Positions 39,449-40,526 of a DNA stretch of 40,526 nucleotides are shown in pieces (position 1 is the stretch's first letter; every line of letters starts with the position of its first letter). The stretch lies in the NCBI GenBank assembly GCA_017634275.1, contig JAGBNQ010000047.1, forward strand, positions 1-40,526, written 5' to 3'. Under the pieces are notes generated by a model. The model was not told the DNA's origin. It ran no database searches and worked only from the letters and a program-made list of their open reading frames with translations. This stretch comes from Ruminococcus sp. Lineage in GTDB: Bacteria; Bacillota; Clostridia; Oscillospirales; Ruminococcaceae. Both the position numbers and the translations under genes were made by a program.

Positions 39449-40526
39449 ATGAAAAGGTCAGTTTGTTTACTGCTAAGTGCGGCGCTTGCAGGCAGTATGC
39501 TTGCAGGGTGCGGAAATAGTGACGAAAGCTCAAAGCACCCATCGCTGCTCGATGAGATAAATAATTCCTCGCAGGGGGAGAATGCAGGCGGCGGAGACAG
39601 CTCACGCTCGGTAAGCTACGAGTGGGTGATAGACCCCTCGGTAAGTGCTGAAAACATCATTGCGCCTGACGGAGCGCAGGTAAACACGGAGGGCGTTATC
39701 AACAACGCTTACTACCGCGTAGCTATAATCAAGCGCGACGGGCTTTATGGGTTTATTGATTACAAGGGCGTTGTGATAGTAAAGCCCGAGTACAATGACT
39801 ACTACATAGGCTATGACGGCAAGATGACGCTCTCAAAGGTGACGAATGAGGGAACGCAGTACTGCGCGATAGATGAATTCGGAAACATCATCTACACGGG
39901 TGATGACAGAGCAATAAAGGACAGATATTTCTTCTATGACGATGCAAAGCAGCAATGCTACTACCAGAACTACAAGGACAAATATGCAAAGGCATATGGC
40001 GGCAAAAAGCTTGTGGCTGTGCAGAGCATAAATGCCGAGGAAAAGGGCGAGAACAAATACAGCGTTGAGATAACCAATGAGAGCTTTGCACTTTGCCAGA
40101 ACGGCGTGCTTTTGAGCGGATATGAGTATGACGACGCTTACCTGCCTATATATAAAGGTACGGGCAGCACGGGAATAGCACTTTGCAAGGGCGGAAAGTG
40201 GGGCTACGTCAACGGCAAGGGCGAGCTTATCATTGATTTTATATGTGATGCCATACCGCAGTCATCTCTTGCAGGGTCGATGCTCGTTTCGGAGGGACTT
40301 CACCCCTACCTTTTCTCGGGGGATTATGTAGTTGTTTCGGTAAACGGAAGATTCGGCTACTATGACAAGAAGGGAAATGTTGTGGTAAGCCCGGGCGAGT
40401 TTGAGCAGGCAAGACCCGTACTAAACGGACTTGCGTGGGTGAGAAAGGACGGATTATGGGGAGTTGTTCAGATAGGTGAGATAGACGAAACGCTCAACAT
40501 AACAACTACCACCACAACGACCACCA
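39449..40526 (+). CDS. WG-repeat lipoprotein, cut by window end
   Basis: At least 359 residues begin with a lipoprotein signal (MKRSVCLLLSAALAG, lipobox MLAGC). A Ser-rich linker follows, then WG-type repeats with patterns KRDGLYGFIDYKG, KGGKWGYVNGKGELI and NGRFGYYDKKGNVVV. The final visible part is a run of threonines (ITTTTTTTTT), a linker suggesting another domain outside the window. The protein would be anchored outside the membrane. WG repeats form beta-propeller-like surfaces, often for binding. The partner is unknown. Confidence 0.88.
   Translation, partial: MKRSVCLLLSAALAGSMLAGCGNSDESSKHPSLLDEINNSSQGENAGGGDSSRSVSYEWVIDPSVSAENIIAPDGAQVNTEGVINNAYYRVAIIKRDGLYGFIDYKGVVIVKPEYNDYYIGYDGKMTLSKVTNEGTQYCAIDEFGNIIYTGDDRAIKDRYFFYDDAKQQCYYQNYKDKYAKAYGGKKLVAVQSINAEEKGENKYSVEITNESFALCQNGVLLSGYEYDDAYLPIYKGTGSTGIALCKGGKWGYVNGKGELIIDFICDAIPQSSLAGSMLVSEGLHPYLFSGDYVVVSVNGRFGYYDKKGNVVVSPGEFEQARPVLNGLAWVRKDGLWGVVQIGEIDETLNITTTTTTTT

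Noticed and set aside
1-40526. CRISPR array
   Set aside because: Repeats seen are 7-bp tandems and dispersed palindromes; no regular repeat-spacer pattern and no cas genes.
1-40526. tRNA or rRNA genes
   Set aside because: No TTCGAATC-type arm with matching cloverleaf and no rRNA signature was recognised by eye; a tRNAscan run would settle it.

Overview
The window looks like chromosome of a Gram-positive gut or rumen Clostridia, most like Ruminococcus (Oscillospiraceae). This rests on the protein families, strong AGGAGG-type ribosome sites, sigma-A promoters with TGnTATAAT boxes, and lipoprotein-rich sugar genes. The genus is inference; no rRNA or other phylogenetic marker was compared.

Layout. 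1-13.2 kb is mostly intact housekeeping sequence: a LytTR regulator with a membrane partner, archaeal-type prolyl-tRNA synthetase (proS), an acyl-CoA ligase, adenylosuccinate lyase (purB), a secreted amidase, a TtcA-like thiolase, small membrane proteins and rqcH. Between proS and the ligase (3.07-3.48 kb) lies what looks like an unannotated type I toxin-antitoxin locus. It has a 35-residue peptide gene with its ribosome site in a hairpin, and a convergent antisense RNA driven by a perfect consensus promoter.

13.2-22.25 kb is a decayed accessory zone. Intact regulators, an aldo/keto reductase and an orphan double-glycine-leader peptide gene sit among remnants of a serine recombinase, a lipoprotein, TetR and LysR regulators, a branching enzyme, a flavodoxin and a short-chain dehydrogenase. 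Several remnants keep both gene ends but lack the middle, which leaves chimeric reading frames.

22.25-25.7 kb holds glycogen phosphorylase (glgP, minus strand) and an intergenic region rich in palindromes. 25.7-32.9 kb is a compact phage-derived head module: terminase small and large subunits, portal, prohead protease, major capsid, three small connector-like proteins and a baseplate-hub-like protein. No integrase, lysis, tape-measure or replication genes are visible, and the 3' end is broken off. 32.97-40.5 kb is carbohydrate metabolism: fucO, a LacI regulator and a sugar-binding lipoprotein whose promoters carry nearly the same operator, an aldose-1-epimerase-like protein, dtd, an ArsC/Spx-like protein, and a WG-repeat lipoprotein cut by the window end.

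Two dispersed intergenic repeat families run through the window. One is a GC-rich mosaic with inverted ends (ACAAACCGGAGTTTG type) at about 1-57, 10855, 12827, 25330 and 34339. The other is a small AT-flanked palindrome (AATTAAGGTGCG...ATACCATAAT) at 30474 and 38971, with a related left end near 25330.
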